Positions 4,555-5,426 of a stretch of DNA of 5,426 nucleotides are shown here, piece after piece. Source of the DNA: Cyclobacteriaceae bacterium (GTDB taxonomy: Bacteria; Bacteroidota; Bacteroidia; Cytophagales; Cyclobacteriaceae); NCBI GenBank assembly GCA_025363495.1, contig JANYDR010000484.1:1-5426 (forward strand). The letters are read 5' to 3'. Positions within the stretch are counted from its first letter, which is position 1. The number at the start of each line of letters is the position of its first letter. The translations under genes were made by a program, and so were the position numbers. The notes under the pieces were generated by a model. The model saw nothing but the letters and a program-made list of their open reading frames with translations. It ran no database searches and had not been told where the DNA came from.

Positions 4555-5426
4555 ATGAACAAACGTACTTTTATAAAAATATCTTCCGCGTTGATTACTG
4601 GAGTAGCATTGTCTCCTCTCGTAAGTTGTAAGCAAGGGGAGAAGCAGCATAACTGGGCTGGCAATCTTGAATATGGGACAGACCGTGTATTCAGCCCAAA
4701 AACCACCGAAGAAATTCAGGAGCTTGTTAAGAAATACAATAAGCTAAAAGTACAGGGGACTCGTCATTCATTTAACAAAATAGCGGATAGCGCAGACTAC
4801 CTGGTTTTATTAAAAGAGCTGAACGAAATAACAATTGACAAGGATGCTATGACAGTAACGGCCGGGGCCGGGGTTAATTACGGACAGCTCGCTCGTCATC
4901 TTTTTAGCAATGGGTATGCGGTTCACAACCTGGCCTCCCTGCCGCATATTTCAATTGCGGGCGCCTGTGCTACAGGTACGCATGGATCAGGTGTGAAGAA
5001 TGGAAATCTTTCGACTGCGGTGGTTGCCCTGGAAATGATCAATGGTAAAGGAGAATTGGTTTCTCTTTCTAAAGATAAAGATGGAGAGCAATTTCTTGGT
5101 GCTGTGGTAGGATTGGGAGGATTAGGATTAGTAACAAAGACAACGCTAAGCATTCAGCCGACTTTTAATGTACGTCAGGATGTTTATGAGAACCTTCCAC
5201 TCGAACAACTAAAAGATAATTTCGATATTATAATGTCAGCGGGTTATAGCGTGAGCTTGTTTACTGACTGGCAAAATAAAAACGTAAGCCAGGTATGGGT
5301 AAAACGCAGGGTAGAAGAGGGTGCCTTGTATAAAGTACCTGGTGAATTTTTTCAGGCTAAGATTGCTACGCGGAATATGCACCCTATTACGGCACTTTCT
5401 GCTGAGAATTGCACGGAGCAGATGGG
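4555..5426 (+). CDS. FAD-dependent alditol/sugar-alcohol oxidase-like Tat lipoprotein, N-terminal part (3' end outside window)
   Basis: Reading from ATG 4555, the frame is open to the right edge (290 codons). The N-terminus NKRTFIK (2-8) is a Lys-Arg variant of the twin-arginine motif, followed by a hydrophobic stretch and a lipobox LVSC with Cys25. This predicts Tat export of the folded flavoprotein and lipid anchoring on the periplasmic side. From HNWAGN (32-37) onward it matches alditol/xylitol oxidases such as Streptomyces AldO. GTRHSFN (68-74) contains His71, equivalent to the histidine covalently bound to FAD. ASLPHISIAGACATGTHGSG (127-146) is the PCMH-type FAD-binding block, and VGLGGLGLVTKTTLSIQP (183-200) follows. 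AldO has about 418 residues, so roughly the C-terminal third, including substrate-site residues, lies outside the window. Sugar alcohols oxidised with O2 to give H2O2 are the family reaction; an L-gulonolactone-type substrate or another electron acceptor cannot be excluded. No Shine-Dalgarno sequence is seen. Confidence 0.85.
   Translation, partial: MNKRTFIKISSALITGVALSPLVSCKQGEKQHNWAGNLEYGTDRVFSPKTTEEIQELVKKYNKLKVQGTRHSFNKIADSADYLVLLKELNEITIDKDAMTVTAGAGVNYGQLARHLFSNGYAVHNLASLPHISIAGACATGTHGSGVKNGNLSTAVVALEMINGKGELVSLSKDKDGEQFLGAVVGLGGLGLVTKTTLSIQPTFNVRQDVYENLPLEQLKDNFDIIMSAGYSVSLFTDWQNKNVSQVWVKRRVEEGALYKVPGEFFQAKIATRNMHPITALSAENCTEQM

Noticed and set aside
4923..5153. Open frame of 76 codons antisense to the oxidase gene (-)
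   Set aside because: The plus strand here encodes the conserved FAD-binding block; the antisense reading is proline-rich shadow.

Overview
The window looks like ordinary chromosome from a member of the Bacteroidota, perhaps a Cytophagales- or Chitinophagales-like organism, though the order cannot be fixed from this sequence. The evidence is moderate G+C (near 40% by eye), start codons without clear Shine-Dalgarno sequences, a perfect Bacteroidota-type -7 promoter word (TAnnTTTG pattern), and protein types characteristic of the phylum. These are a short AMP nucleosidase without the N-terminal domain, a stand-alone HsdR_N-type nuclease-fold protein, a UMF1/Atg22-like MFS carrier, and an outer-membrane barrel protein that I recognise only as a conserved Bacteroidota hypothetical.

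Layout, left to right. (1) 1-359 (+) is the C-terminal end of an MFS carrier of the UMF1 type, cut by the window edge. (2) A 12-bp perfect stem-loop lies between it and the converging AMP nucleosidase gene (434-1204, -). (3) Divergent from that gene, with only 34 bp between the starts, is a 148-residue PD-(D/E)XK protein of the HsdR N-terminal type (GTG start at 1239, to 1685, +). (4) 1686-2175 carries no credible gene. It is full of degenerate CACAGATT/AATCTGTG words, including a 25-bp inverted repeat whose arms (1851-1875 and 2078-2102) match at 23 of 25 positions. (5) 4286-2176 (-) is a two-gene operon: an exported beta-barrel-like protein followed, with an ATGA start/stop overlap, by an NRAMP-family metal transporter. 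(6) 4287-4554 is a divergent regulatory region with two overlapping palindromes and candidate promoters for both sides. (7) 4555 to the right edge (+) is the first 290 codons of a FAD-dependent alditol/sugar-alcohol oxidase-like enzyme with a Tat-type lipoprotein signal.

How the genes fit together. Amn and the HsdR_N protein are probably unrelated housekeeping or accessory genes sharing a promoter region. The barrel protein and NRAMP carrier are the only clear functional unit: a possible outer-membrane plus inner-membrane route for a divalent metal. The carrier is the most interesting item here. Its metal-site motifs are DPSG and ISPY in place of the canonical DPGN and (A/M)MPH, and the TM3 acidic residues used for proton coupling also appear to be missing. 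It should therefore not be annotated as a Mn/Fe-proton symporter without testing.

I found no tRNA, rRNA, CRISPR array, transposase or phage gene, and nothing that amounts to a new defence or mobile system.
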